A stretch of 6,783 nt of DNA from Clostridia bacterium (lineage in GTDB: Bacteria > Bacillota > Clostridia > Christensenellales > DTU072). The stretch covers positions 1 to 6,783 of the forward strand of contig JAQVQU010000073.1 in assembly GCA_028701415.1 (NCBI GenBank), in the 5' to 3' direction. The position numbers were made by a program, and so were the translations under genes. This document shows, in pieces, positions 1-6,714 of the stretch (position 1 is its first letter; every line of letters starts with the position of its first letter). Below the pieces are notes generated by a model. It was not told the origin of the DNA. It was given only the letters and a program-made list of their open reading frames with translations, and did not search any database.

Positions 1-3000
1 TCATCGTTTGCAACATTATTGTAAAAAGTCTCATCCGGATTAATTGATACATTGATACTTCCCAGCTCAAACTGGAATTTCAGTACATCCACAGCCGTTG
101 CATTAATTAGCAACATTGCGCTTCTAGTTTCCCCAGGAACTCCCGTTGGAATAGCCCCAGGAGCAAGTTCTAGACTTACTGATAAGTCATGACTTAAGAA
201 GAAGTTTTCCACTTTAAATCCAGACATCTCTGACGGAATATACGTTATATCATCTTCAGGATCATCTGTACCCTGTGTCAATACAATAATACCCTCTCTC
301 AAATATCTAATTTGCTCGGGGGAGAGATACTCAGGGTCAGGCTCATCTGGAGACAATTGAGGCTTGGGTGTTAATAAGTTCCCTATCAGCGTTTGAACTA
401 GAGCGTATATAGCAGCAGAAGAAACAGTAAGAGCAATTGGAGCTCCGTTTATCGAGTAATACTCCGATTCAGAAGCTATTGCAAGAACTATAGCTGTAGC
501 TGTCTTAACGGGAGCTGAAACCTCTCCATCGGCATTAAGGGGTAGCGTCAAACCGTTATTTCCTTCATATAAAGGATTAAACTCGGTGTTTGAAGCCCCA
601 TCGGGGATTCCAAGATTTGCAAGTTCTGCAAACTGCTCCATATACTCTGTAAATTTCGCAAGGTTTGTTACTTTAATCTTATCTGCTATGTCAAATGCTG
701 TTCCTCCGATATTTGTCAAATCAGCATAAATACCTAAATCGTAACTTTCGGTGGTGTAATCCCAAGTACTAATAATGCTTACGCTAAGAATGTCTCCTTT
801 TACATAAGTTTCATCTGTCTTAGGTTTCTTACTTAAAGCAAAGCTTAATTTTAAGTTGGAAAGATTGAGTATGTCTATTATCGCATCAATTTCATAATAG
901 ATTGTTCCGCCAAAAGTAGCGTCCTCTCCCTCATTTATTTCGTTGTCTATAATTTGCATAATAAATCCGAAATCAAGAAGCTTAAGCATGTCTATCGCAG
1001 ATTTATTCTGTTCAAGATATTCTGAATGTAAACCTTCGAGCGTATACGCGATCCCAGCCTGGTCTCTTCTTATTGATTCCTGCATTACCCATTCTTCTTC
1101 GGCAAATAGCTGGCTGCCTTCAACTATTTTAATAGCTTCGGCTAAAACATGAGAGAAGGATTGAATATTACCAGTAGCTCCGGTATCCGGGTCTTCCCCA
1201 TCCACTGGCGCTGTTATTTCTAGAGTGATAGCTCCGCCAAGGTTAGCTCCAATTGTCGAGAGTTCGGTGACAACCCTGTAAAGGGCCTTTTCATCCTCAG
1301 ATAAGGTAATCTTGAAGTCAGGCACCAATCTTAGAGTGTCAATTGCTAGACTCACCTCGAAGAATTCCGCTCCTAGTTCCTTAACTCCCAATCCAAGTTC
1401 GACTTTCAAAGGTTTAGAGGACAATTCTAAGTCGACCTTTACATCCAAACTATCTAGATATGCTCCAATGTCCAGTCCGAAAGTGGAAAGCAATCCAACT
1501 ATGGTAGCCTTTGTAATCGATACAGCAATACCGTGATCTTTCATCATTATATTGATATACGTACTTAATATATCAGCGTTGCTTAATTCTGAGTCAAGTT
1601 CTTCATCCTCGGGCAATGTTCCAAATACTGGAACAGTGTTCTCAGGTATTGTTCCTAGTTCGGCTTCAGCATCAGTTGGGACGCTCCCTCCAGAAGTGAG
1701 AGCTTCAACTAATTCAGCAATTAGAGTATTGGCTTCAGGCACGCGTATATATTCGATATTTAATAGGAACGTCTGTGCATGGATAAAGAGTTCTCCATCT
1801 ATATACCTTACAGCCATAACAGGCTTTAAGGGACGAACCATTTTATGGGTAATTGGATCCTCTACAAGAATAGTAGGATCATCATATCTATATGTGGCAA
1901 ACTGAATTGCGAGAGAAGTCTTTTGGATAGACTCAAAATCAATTCCCGAATCCATATTCTTAATCAAGTTTGCAATTTCAACAATATCTATTCCCGCTTC
2001 CACGGAGAAGAACAAAGCTCCATCGACAATTCCTAAAAACTCAATAACTGCTTCGATATCCATGTCGGGGAGCAATCCTTCAAGAATAGGAGTAAGGCTT
2101 ATCAGGTTATAACTTCTACCATCTGAGTTTACAACCCCATCTATAGTATCCGAATGAACCTTTACATTCCCGCCTAAAGTGAAATAAATCGTTTCAGGGA
2201 GCCCATTCTCGCTCATATTGAAGTTAACATTAGTTGGAACTTGTACGTCAAAAAGCTCTTCTGGCATAAGAGCTATCTTGAAGTCTTCTAGCTTCATCGC
2301 TAAATCTAGTACTTCCACTCCGGTGGTTAGTTCAAAAGTAATTCCTTCGTCACCGAAGCCAAGCCCAATATATGTGTCTTTGATTGCAATCGGAAGCTCG
2401 CTTGACAAAAGAAGAGCAAGTAAACCAGCGATTACTTCTTTGCCAAGATTAATTGAAACAGCCTCAGGAGATATCATTACTTGTATTGCTATTGCAGCAG
2501 GATTATCAAGAGTAGCATATCTTGCAACACTATCTAAATTGAAGAGGCTTGGAACATTCCCCTCAGTGGGTGAGGGGGACTCAGGAGAAGCACTCATAGC
2601 CTGAATATCCTGTATGAGTTTTGCGGCATTGCTAATTCCGAAACTAGGTATACCAAAGTACTCTAGCTCTAAATACAAGTTATTATTTTTCAGATATATG
2701 CCCAATATAGTGGGATTCAAAGGATCTCTTCTGTCATACAGCCTTATTGCTGCTTCGGATGCCCAAATATCGTTAATATTAATATTTCCTACAATCTCAT
2801 ATCCTAGGTCAATTTCAAACTCGGACAAATCAAACTGTAATGATAGCCCTTCAACTAATCCGGCAAGCATATCATTAATATAATCATTGATATAATTGTC
2901 CTCTTCTGAGGATATTCTGAAGTAACCCGAGAGTCTTAAACCGATGGACAAGTCCTCGATAAAATCATTTAATTCAAGATAATCTTCTTGTTTGAATACT

Positions 3001-6000
3001 TCGCCCATTGCAAACAAGTTGGTTTGCCCCGTCCTTATCCCTATATCTTTGAGGATATCTAGTTCCAAGCTTAAAGCATCTATCGTATTGTCCCCGCTGT
3101 CCAAAAGGGCCAAGTAAATATTTAAATATCCATCCTCTAAGTAACGCTCCCCTTCTTCGTTTTCTTGATAATTTAAATTGAGAAGCTGGAGTCTTAAATG
3201 CCCTCTTATCTCAGGCATACTAAACGGTTGATTTAGTACAACCATTAGTGCGCTAAGAGTGTTAGCGGCTAAAATTGCAGAAAGGCTTCCGGTTTGAGAA
3301 TCAATCTCAATTCTCGAAAGTGCAGAACCAATTACTGCCATTATGTCAAAACCACCCTCTTCTTCTTCATCTTCGGCGGCCATTCTCAACATGGCTTCCA
3401 CTATCTCAGGAGTGGGATTATTGACAAATCCGTCTCCAGAAGAGAGATAAATCGTTCCCAGCAAGAATTTAACGGCGTCAGAAGCGGTACTTGCAAACCC
3501 GAAATTGTCCGTAGAATCAACCACAAAACCAAGTAGCGAGTTAGCTGGTTCACCCTGGCTTAATAGCCCGGATATCATCCCGACTATGTCCATAGAGGCC
3601 AAAGTATCTCTTAAACCCAAATTAGAATATTTGAGTTTTGGAATGGTGCCTATCGAAGAAAAGCCACCTATTTGATCTTCAAGGTTCTTCAAATCTTGAA
3701 GGTTGATAAATAAACTGTCCTGAGCGCCGTCAAAATACAAGGAAATATACGTAACGCTGGGATCATCTGGGTTATAAATATCCAATTTAAGCTGGATTTG
3801 CTCCATTCTTAAAATGTTAACGTTAGCAGCAAGTCTGTAAGCGAATTTGAGGGAATCGGTCTCCGTTACACCAATAGATAACATAACGTTATTTAAGAAA
3901 GCGCCCAGCATATCGCTTAGGTCTATTCCGGTAGGAGAAGTCTGTTCCATACCAAAGGTAACGTCCCCTGTCATCAAAAGGTTATAGTCCGTCTGGAAGG
4001 CAATTGTGGCTCCGCTAGGATCTCTATACACAGTTGCGTTAGTATATGACTCTCTCTCTCCAGCTGTATCCACCATTTCATAATTATCCCAAGCAGGCTC
4101 TTTGAAATAGGTGAGTTCATTTAAAGTTATCCCAAATCCTACCTGATTGGTAAGTTCTGTTCCGTTTCCATCCGCGCCTAAAAGAACCTTAATTTTCAAG
4201 GAGTGCAGGGGATCTTTCTGGTCAATTTCCACTCGAGCTGAGTGAATACCAATTCTTCCTAAAGGATTAATAAGAGGAGGTTCCGCTTCAGGATCACTGT
4301 TTGAATCGGGAGGGGTTAAAAACATGGAAAGCAAATTATTGATATCCCTATTGTCCAAGTCGATGGAAATTATCCATTTCTCAAGGGAAGGATCTCTTCC
4401 TGGGACAGTAAGATTCTCAGTAATTACAGATAGTAGCGCCATAATGTCAAGGCCGCCAGCTTCTTCTTCCTCTCCCTCAGCATTGTCTGGCCCCTGTTCA
4501 GCTTCTTCAACTACTGGAGCGACATAATCAGGGTTAAGGAAGGGCTCTAAAGAAGGCATGATCGAACTCAAGAAGGAGTTAATGCTAAAACCAATTAGTT
4601 TGATATTTGGCAAAAATTGCCCTGTAAGGGTAGTTAAAGCAGAGAAGTTCAAATAGAGAGTGTTGTCTCCAATATATACACGTATTATGGGCACTCCATT
4701 CATTAGGATTGAAGCTTCCGCCTTGGTTTGTAATGGATTAAAGAAATCCAATCCAACCTTCAAGTCTACAGTGAACTCATATCTCGTTTGATGGGGGAAT
4801 TGTATGGGCATATTTCCAAGAGCGCCCAAGTCGGCGTTAAGTAAATCGCCCAAAATATCATTTAGAGTAATTTGGCTATCTTCGTCAGCTTCCACAAACA
4901 TACTTAGAGAAACCCCCAGGTTTCCTATTCCAGCTTCTTCATATCTTGTGTTCTGTCCTGCCGCTCCAAATCCGTATCCGGTAAACTTGATAGGGGTCTT
5001 AGCTTTTGCTGCTCCGATTCTAAGAGGATTAATCTTAATATTTACGCTAAACTCCTCAATGGCTTTGTTTCCGTTTGCGGCTATCATTTCAGGAGTTGTA
5101 AATCTATGTTCTTCTCTAGCAGAGGCTACTGTTTCAGTGGTATCTATATCAATTCCCAGTCCCTTGAACACAAATAGGTCTTCTGTGAATTCCTCTCCCA
5201 AATCATCTATTTGGGTAATTGGCATCTTTTCAGTGAGAGCAGAAAGGTACATATGCATATCTTTAGGCCAATTTTTATTGATAAAATCTGATAAACCAAA
5301 GCCAATTAGCTGCCTCATTAAGGGATCAAAATCTGGAAGGCCAAAGCCTGTCCAGGAAATGGTAATACCCTCTCCTATCGGTATTCTGGTTTTTAGTATC
5401 CCAAGGATACTGTTAATTTCCAAACCATAGGCAATATCCTTGTTCATAAATTCTTGCTCTTCGTTTTGATTGTATTGAGTAACTAACACATTTTTTTTGC
5501 TAAACAAGAGTGCTTGAATAAGGGGCATGAACCCATCAATTGTTTCAATACCAGTAGAGCCTAAAAGAATCCCCCCGGCAAGCATGGTAATATCCATACC
5601 GCTTCCCGCAAGACCTTCATATATCATTTTGCCAATTTCAGTAAAATTCATTTCGCGCGTGTAAAATTCGTTACCCGCGACATTGACATAAAGGGTTTTG
5701 TCAAAGTAATACATTCCTAAGACAGTACGCCCATATATATCATCTCTTACTTCAATAAAAACCTCACTTCTAGAGTTAGTTTTCAAATTGACGTTCATTT
5801 TTAAGTCAATTGTGAGTTTGGTGGAAACGTCTTTCTTTCTTACGTTGTCCACTCCAAAATAATCATATTCGTAATCAATTGAGGTGTCTATTACAAACCA
5901 TTCTGGATCTTCGCCAGGATCTGGGTAAGCTTTTTTATAATTATCCAAGGCTTCTTCTAACTGAGGCTTAGCCTTGTCCATATCCATTTTATCAACCTGG

Positions 6001-6152
6001 CGAACGTCGTCAACAACGTCTATTTCTCCGCCAGGGGTAACGCCATCGTCATTAAAATCTTCGGGGTTTCTAGGAGAACACGCAAAAAGAACGACCACAA
6101 GTGTCACAGCAAGAGTAAGAACTAAGAGTTTTGCAATGAGGTTTTTCTTCAT
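1..6152 (-). CDS. Giant tandem-repeat surface lipoprotein, partial (C-terminus beyond window)
   Basis: One frame is open on the minus strand from the ATG at 6152-6150 to base 1; I walked it line by line and found no in-frame stop. This gives at least 2,050 residues. Residues 1-25 form a lipoprotein signal peptide ending in LFAC, so Cys25 should be lipidated and the mature protein displayed outside the membrane. I noticed no other Cys. Residues about 26-76 are an acidic, probably disordered tether. From about residue 77 the chain is alternating hydrophobic/polar strands and short amphipathic helices in about six divergent modules (LY-type strand anchors near residues 155, 500, 815, 1160, 1456 and 1809). 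Acidic or Pro-rich linkers interrupt the modules. Two ATGs are adjacent (6155 and 6152); AAAGGA at 6162-6157 sits 1 base from the first and 4 from the second, so the second (MKKNL) is preferred. No enzyme motif, LPXTG or SLH domain is visible. I do not recognise the family. The beta-rich module resembles in style the lipid-binding half-barrel lipoproteins (LolA/LppX-like), which is inference only; a structural or adhesive surface role is equally possible. Confidence 0.95.
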   Translation of the reverse strand, partial: MKKNLIAKLLVLTLAVTLVVVLFACSPRNPEDFNDDGVTPGGEIDVVDDVRQVDKMDMDKAKPQLEEALDNYKKAYPDPGEDPEWFVIDTSIDYEYDYFGVDNVRKKDVSTKLTIDLKMNVNLKTNSRSEVFIEVRDDIYGRTVLGMYYFDKTLYVNVAGNEFYTREMNFTEIGKMIYEGLAGSGMDITMLAGGILLGSTGIETIDGFMPLIQALLFSKKNVLVTQYNQNEEQEFMNKDIAYGLEINSILGILKTRIPIGEGITISWTGFGLPDFDPLMRQLIGFGLSDFINKNWPKDMHMYLSALTEKMPITQIDDLGEEFTEDLFVFKGLGIDIDTTETVASAREEHRFTTPEMIAANGNKAIEEFSVNIKINPLRIGAAKAKTPIKFTGYGFGAAGQNTRYEEAGIGNLGVSLSMFVEADEDSQITLNDILGDLLNADLGALGNMPIQFPHQTRYEFTVDLKVGLDFFNPLQTKAEASILMNGVPIIRVYIGDNTLYLNFSALTTLTGQFLPNIKLIGFSINSFLSSIMPSLEPFLNPDYVAPVVEEAEQGPDNAEGEEEEAGGLDIMALLSVITENLTVPGRDPSLEKWIISIDLDNRDINNLLSMFLTPPDSNSDPEAEPPLINPLGRIGIHSARVEIDQKDPLHSLKIKVLLGADGNGTELTNQVGFGITLNELTYFKEPAWDNYEMVDTAGERESYTNATVYRDPSGATIAFQTDYNLLMTGDVTFGMEQTSPTGIDLSDMLGAFLNNVMLSIGVTETDSLKFAYRLAANVNILRMEQIQLKLDIYNPDDPSVTYISLYFDGAQDSLFINLQDLKNLEDQIGGFSSIGTIPKLKYSNLGLRDTLASMDIVGMISGLLSQGEPANSLLGFVVDSTDNFGFASTASDAVKFLLGTIYLSSGDGFVNNPTPEIVEAMLRMAAEDEEEEGGFDIMAVIGSALSRIEIDSQTGSLSAILAANTLSALMVVLNQPFSMPEIRGHLRLQLLNLNYQENEEGERYLEDGYLNIYLALLDSGDNTIDALSLELDILKDIGIRTGQTNLFAMGEVFKQEDYLELNDFIEDLSIGLRLSGYFRISSEEDNYINDYINDMLAGLVEGLSLQFDLSEFEIDLGYEIVGNININDIWASEAAIRLYDRRDPLNPTILGIYLKNNNLYLELEYFGIPSFGISNAAKLIQDIQAMSASPESPSPTEGNVPSLFNLDSVARYATLDNPAAIAIQVMISPEAVSINLGKEVIAGLLALLLSSELPIAIKDTYIGLGFGDEGITFELTTGVEVLDLAMKLEDFKIALMPEELFDVQVPTNVNFNMSENGLPETIYFTLGGNVKVHSDTIDGVVNSDGRSYNLISLTPILEGLLPDMDIEAVIEFLGIVDGALFFSVEAGIDIVEIANLIKNMDSGIDFESIQKTSLAIQFATYRYDDPTILVEDPITHKMVRPLKPVMAVRYIDGELFIHAQTFLLNIEYIRVPEANTLIAELVEALTSGGSVPTDAEAELGTIPENTVPVFGTLPEDEELDSELSNADILSTYINIMMKDHGIAVSITKATIVGLLSTFGLDIGAYLDSLDVKVDLELSSKPLKVELGLGVKELGAEFFEVSLAIDTLRLVPDFKITLSEDEKALYRVVTELSTIGANLGGAITLEITAPVDGEDPDTGATGNIQSFSHVLAEAIKIVEGSQLFAEEEWVMQESIRRDQAGIAYTLEGLHSEYLEQNKSAIDMLKLLDFGFIMQIIDNEINEGEDATFGGTIYYEIDAIIDILNLSNLKLSFALSKKPKTDETYVKGDILSVSIISTWDYTTESYDLGIYADLTNIGGTAFDIADKIKVTNLAKFTEYMEQFAELANLGIPDGASNTEFNPLYEGNNGLTLPLNADGEVSAPVKTATAIVLAIASESEYYSINGAPIALTVSSAAIYALVQTLIGNLLTPKPQLSPDEPDPEYLSPEQIRYLREGIIVLTQGTDDPEDDITYIPSEMSGFKVENFFLSHDLSVSLELAPGAIPTGVPGETRSAMLLINATAVDVLKFQFELGSINVSINPDETFYNNVAND
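3..1022 (-). repeat. Module 6 of giant lipoprotein and start of a seventh segment (residues about 1711-2050)
   Basis: A helix SAIDMLKLLDFGFIMQI (Asp at residue 1721) opens this copy. The strand counterpart of the LY anchor is probably YDLGIYADLTNI (Tyr near residue 1809). The helices KFTEYMEQFAELANLG and VKTATAIVLAIAS flank a linker, matching the helix-linker-helix order of earlier modules. Pro-rich TPKPQLSPDEPDPEYLSPEQ follows near residues 1923-1942, and the last 100 or so residues look like new strands that I could not place in the module. This copy is the least certain. Confidence 0.4.
1023..2018 (-). repeat. Module 5 of giant lipoprotein (residues about 1379-1710)
   Basis: It opens with AGIDIVEIANLIKNM (Asp at residue 1389), which aligns well with GIDLSDMLGAFLNN of module 3. 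The anchor strands are MAVRYIDGELFIHAQ, with Phe replacing Tyr at residue 1456. The helix NTLIAELVEAL is followed by the longest linker in the protein, about 38 residues rich in Thr/Pro/Glu/Asp, then ADILSTYINIMMKDHGIAV. Strands such as VDLELSSKPLKVELGLGVKE follow. Boundaries are approximate. Confidence 0.55.
2019..2903 (-). repeat. Module 4 of giant lipoprotein (residues about 1084-1378)
   Basis: It opens with INDYINDMLAGLVEGLSL (Asp at residue 1094). The anchor strands are LGIYLKNNNLYLELEYFG, with Tyr at residue 1160, 66 residues after the Asp. A helix (AAKLIQDIQAM) is followed by a Ser/Pro/Glu linker (SASPESPSPTEG) in place of the acidic run of modules 2 and 3. The strands of the second half include ITFELTTGVEVLDLAMKL. 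Boundaries are approximate. Confidence 0.55.
2904..3944 (-). repeat. Module 3 of giant lipoprotein (residues about 737-1083)
   Basis: It opens with GIDLSDMLGAFLNNVML (second Asp at residue 747). The anchor strand YFDGAQDSLFINL lies at about residue 815, again 68 residues downstream. An acidic linker (AAEDEEEEGG, residues about 925-934) then leads into GGFDIMAVIGSALSRI, which matches GGLDIMALLSVI of module 2. The second half includes LNIYLALLDSGDN and SIGLRLSGYFRI. This and module 2 are the clearest pair for recognising the repeat. Confidence 0.6.
3945..4889 (-). repeat. Module 2 of giant lipoprotein (residues about 422-736)
   Basis: It opens with the helix LNDILGDLLNADL (Asp at residue 432), followed by strands such as YEFTVDLKVGLDFF and RVYIGDNTLYLNF, with the anchor Tyr at residue 500, 68 residues after the Asp. 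A very acidic linker (residues about 545-565, ending GEEEEAGG) precedes the helix GGLDIMALLSVI. A second, Pro/Glu-rich linker (PPDSNSDPEAEPP) lies further on, before the strands LKIKVLLGADGN and VGFGITLNELTYF. Boundaries are approximate. Confidence 0.6.
4890..5924 (-). repeat. Module 1 of giant lipoprotein (residues about 77-421)
   Basis: The N-terminal module carries the strand pair VLGMYYFDKTLYVNV, with the anchor Tyr at residue 155. A helix (FTEIGKMIYEGL) follows, then directly SGMDITMLAGG (second Met at residue 190) with no long linker between them, unlike later modules. Its second half holds ITISWTGFGLPDFDPL and further strands. It is the most divergent copy at its start, since the Asp-containing helix that opens modules 2-5 is not evident. 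Boundaries are approximate and come from alignment by eye. Confidence 0.55.
6078..6152 (-). other. Lipoprotein (Sec/SPII) signal peptide
   Basis: Residues 1-25 of the giant protein: a basic start (MKKN, with a further Lys at 8), a hydrophobic core of Leu/Val/Ala/Thr from residue 9 to 22, and LFAC at 22-25. The -3 Leu, -1 Ala and +1 Cys fit the lipobox; Phe at -2 is less usual. After the Cys comes SPRNPEDFNDDG, a polar acidic tether typical of mature lipoproteins. This predicts diacylglycerol transfer to Cys25 by Lgt and cleavage by signal peptidase II. Confidence 0.9.
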
Positions 6153-6156
6153 CATA

Positions 6157-6162
6157 TCCTTT
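6157..6162 (-). promoter_or_regulatory. Ribosome-binding site of the giant lipoprotein gene
   Basis: AAAGGA on the minus strand matches the Shine-Dalgarno core. It lies 4 bases before the second of two adjacent ATGs and only 1 base before the first, which favours translation from 6152. The spacing is slightly short but workable. Confidence 0.6.
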
Positions 6163-6207
6163 GGCCGCCTGTATATATATTAAATATAAAACGCGAACCG
6201 CAACTAA

Positions 6208-6236
6208 AGACTACTCTTTTGGCTTAAAGGTGTCAA
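6208..6236 (-). promoter_or_regulatory. Probable sigma-A type promoter of the giant lipoprotein gene
   Basis: On the minus strand a perfect -35 (TTGACA, 6236-6231) is followed by a 17-base spacer and TAGTCT (6213-6208), a weak -10 with T, A and final T conserved. Transcription would start near 6201 and give a leader of about 45-50 bases, AT-rich with a TATATATAC run. A perfect -35 with a poor -10 often means activator dependence, which is inference. The AT-rich stretch at 6168-6190 could offer alternative -10 elements. Confidence 0.5.
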
Positions 6237-6241
6237 TATAT

Positions 6242-6258
6242 ATACGCGAGCGCGGTAT
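6242..6258. promoter_or_regulatory. GC-rich imperfect dyad next to the -35, candidate operator
   Basis: ATACGCG and CGCGgTAT form inverted 7-base arms around a 2-base centre, with one unpaired G. This GC-rich island in otherwise AT-rich intergenic DNA ends only 5 bases upstream of the -35 element, where activators commonly bind. No known regulator consensus is recognised. Confidence 0.3.
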
Positions 6259-6292
6259 TTTTTAAATTGAACTTTTGGTGAACGTGTTGCGT

Positions 6293-6332
6293 ATTTCCAC
6301 AACACAATCCACAATTTAGGGGGTTATCCACA
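6293..6332 (+). promoter_or_regulatory. DnaA-box cluster (one perfect, two degenerate)
   Basis: TTATCCACA at 6324-6332 is a perfect match to the bacterial DnaA-box consensus. Two weaker copies in the same orientation precede it: ATTTCCACA (6293-6301) and CAATCCACA (6305-6313), each differing at two of nine bases. The CCACA cores are 12 and 19 bases apart. Such clusters occur in origins and in DnaA-controlled promoters. Neither neighbouring gene looks like dnaA or another origin marker, so the role is open. Confidence 0.5.
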
Positions 6333-6356
6333 AGCGAACAAGAAATTCCTTCCCCA

Positions 6357-6376
6357 ATTCGCTATATTTTGCGAAT
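6357..6376. repeat. Inverted repeat ATTCGC-N8-GCGAAT
   Basis: Perfect 6-base arms flank an 8-base AT-rich centre (TATATTTT). The symmetry and size suit a dimeric DNA-binding protein; the hairpin would be weak and there is no T tail, so a terminator is unlikely. It lies about 25 bases from the perfect DnaA box. Confidence 0.35.
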
Positions 6377-6387
6377 AGTTCCCCCAT

Positions 6388-6422
6388 CTAAGTTTTCTTC
6401 CTACCCTGATTGTGAAACTTAG
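6388..6422. repeat. Inverted repeat CTAAGTTT-N19-AAACTTAG
   Basis: Perfect 8-base arms (6388-6395 and 6415-6422) are separated by 19 bases, with possible G-T wobble pairs extending each end. It could fold as a stem in RNA or act as a paired binding site. There is no U-rich tail beyond it on either strand, so it is not called a terminator. Confidence 0.35.
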
Positions 6423-6441
6423 GTGAACAGAAACTGAAACT
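6414..6441 (+). repeat. Three short direct repeats GAAACT
   Basis: GAAACT occurs at 6414-6419, 6430-6435 and 6436-6441; the last two are contiguous and the first overlaps the right arm of the inverted repeat at 6388-6422. A single 6-mer three times in 28 bases is more than expected by chance but too short to interpret alone. Confidence 0.25.
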
Positions 6442-6714
6442 TTACAAAACTGTGCTTATTCCACTCTCTTTTACTTCTTTTTATCTAAAATTAATGGTTT
6501 CTTGGCAAAAATACTCGACCAACTAGAAGTCAGCCCAACTCATAACAATTCCAAAAAAGTTCTTTTTGAAAAACAGCAACAGAATTTTGGGACAAACTTT
6601 GTTATCTCAATTATTTATGGCCCAGAGTAAAAATTGCTCCATAATTTGCACGAAAACTCAAAACCACATTTGTCTAGAGAAGGCCTTTGGACAATCAGTT
6701 TGAACTTCTCATCA
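6442..6714. other. Intergenic stretch with no recognisable feature
   Basis: This AT-rich stretch lies downstream of the stop codon of the gene ending at 6715. All six frames are broken by frequent stops. An AT-only dyad (CAAAAAAG TT CTTTTTG, 6552-6568) is present but lacks a GC stem and T tail. I saw no tRNA, riboswitch or convincing terminator, so how the upstream transcript ends is unclear. Confidence 0.5.

Noticed and set aside
943..4527. Nine shorter plus-strand frames between 943 and 4527 and at 5974-6183
   Set aside because: All but the end of the last lie antisense to the continuous minus-strand frame; none has a domain-like sequence or a supporting gene context.
4804..5430. 208-codon open frame on the plus strand
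   Set aside because: It lies wholly antisense to the giant lipoprotein gene, is Ser/Pro/Ile-rich as expected for the complement of Glu/Gly/Asn-rich coding DNA, and shows no recognisable domain.
1..6152. Mycoplasma-type genetic code
   Set aside because: No in-frame TGA occurs over 2,050 codons and several Trp residues use TGG, so the standard bacterial code fits.
6552..6568. Hairpin CAAAAAAG-TT-CTTTTTG as terminator of the gene ending at 6715
   Set aside because: The stem is almost entirely A-T with a 2-base loop and no U-rich tail in the transcript direction, so it does not fit an intrinsic terminator.
6617..6705. Plus-strand ATG frame of 28 codons beginning MAQSKNCS
   Set aside because: Short, no ribosome-binding site, Cys-rich and atypical composition; probably chance.
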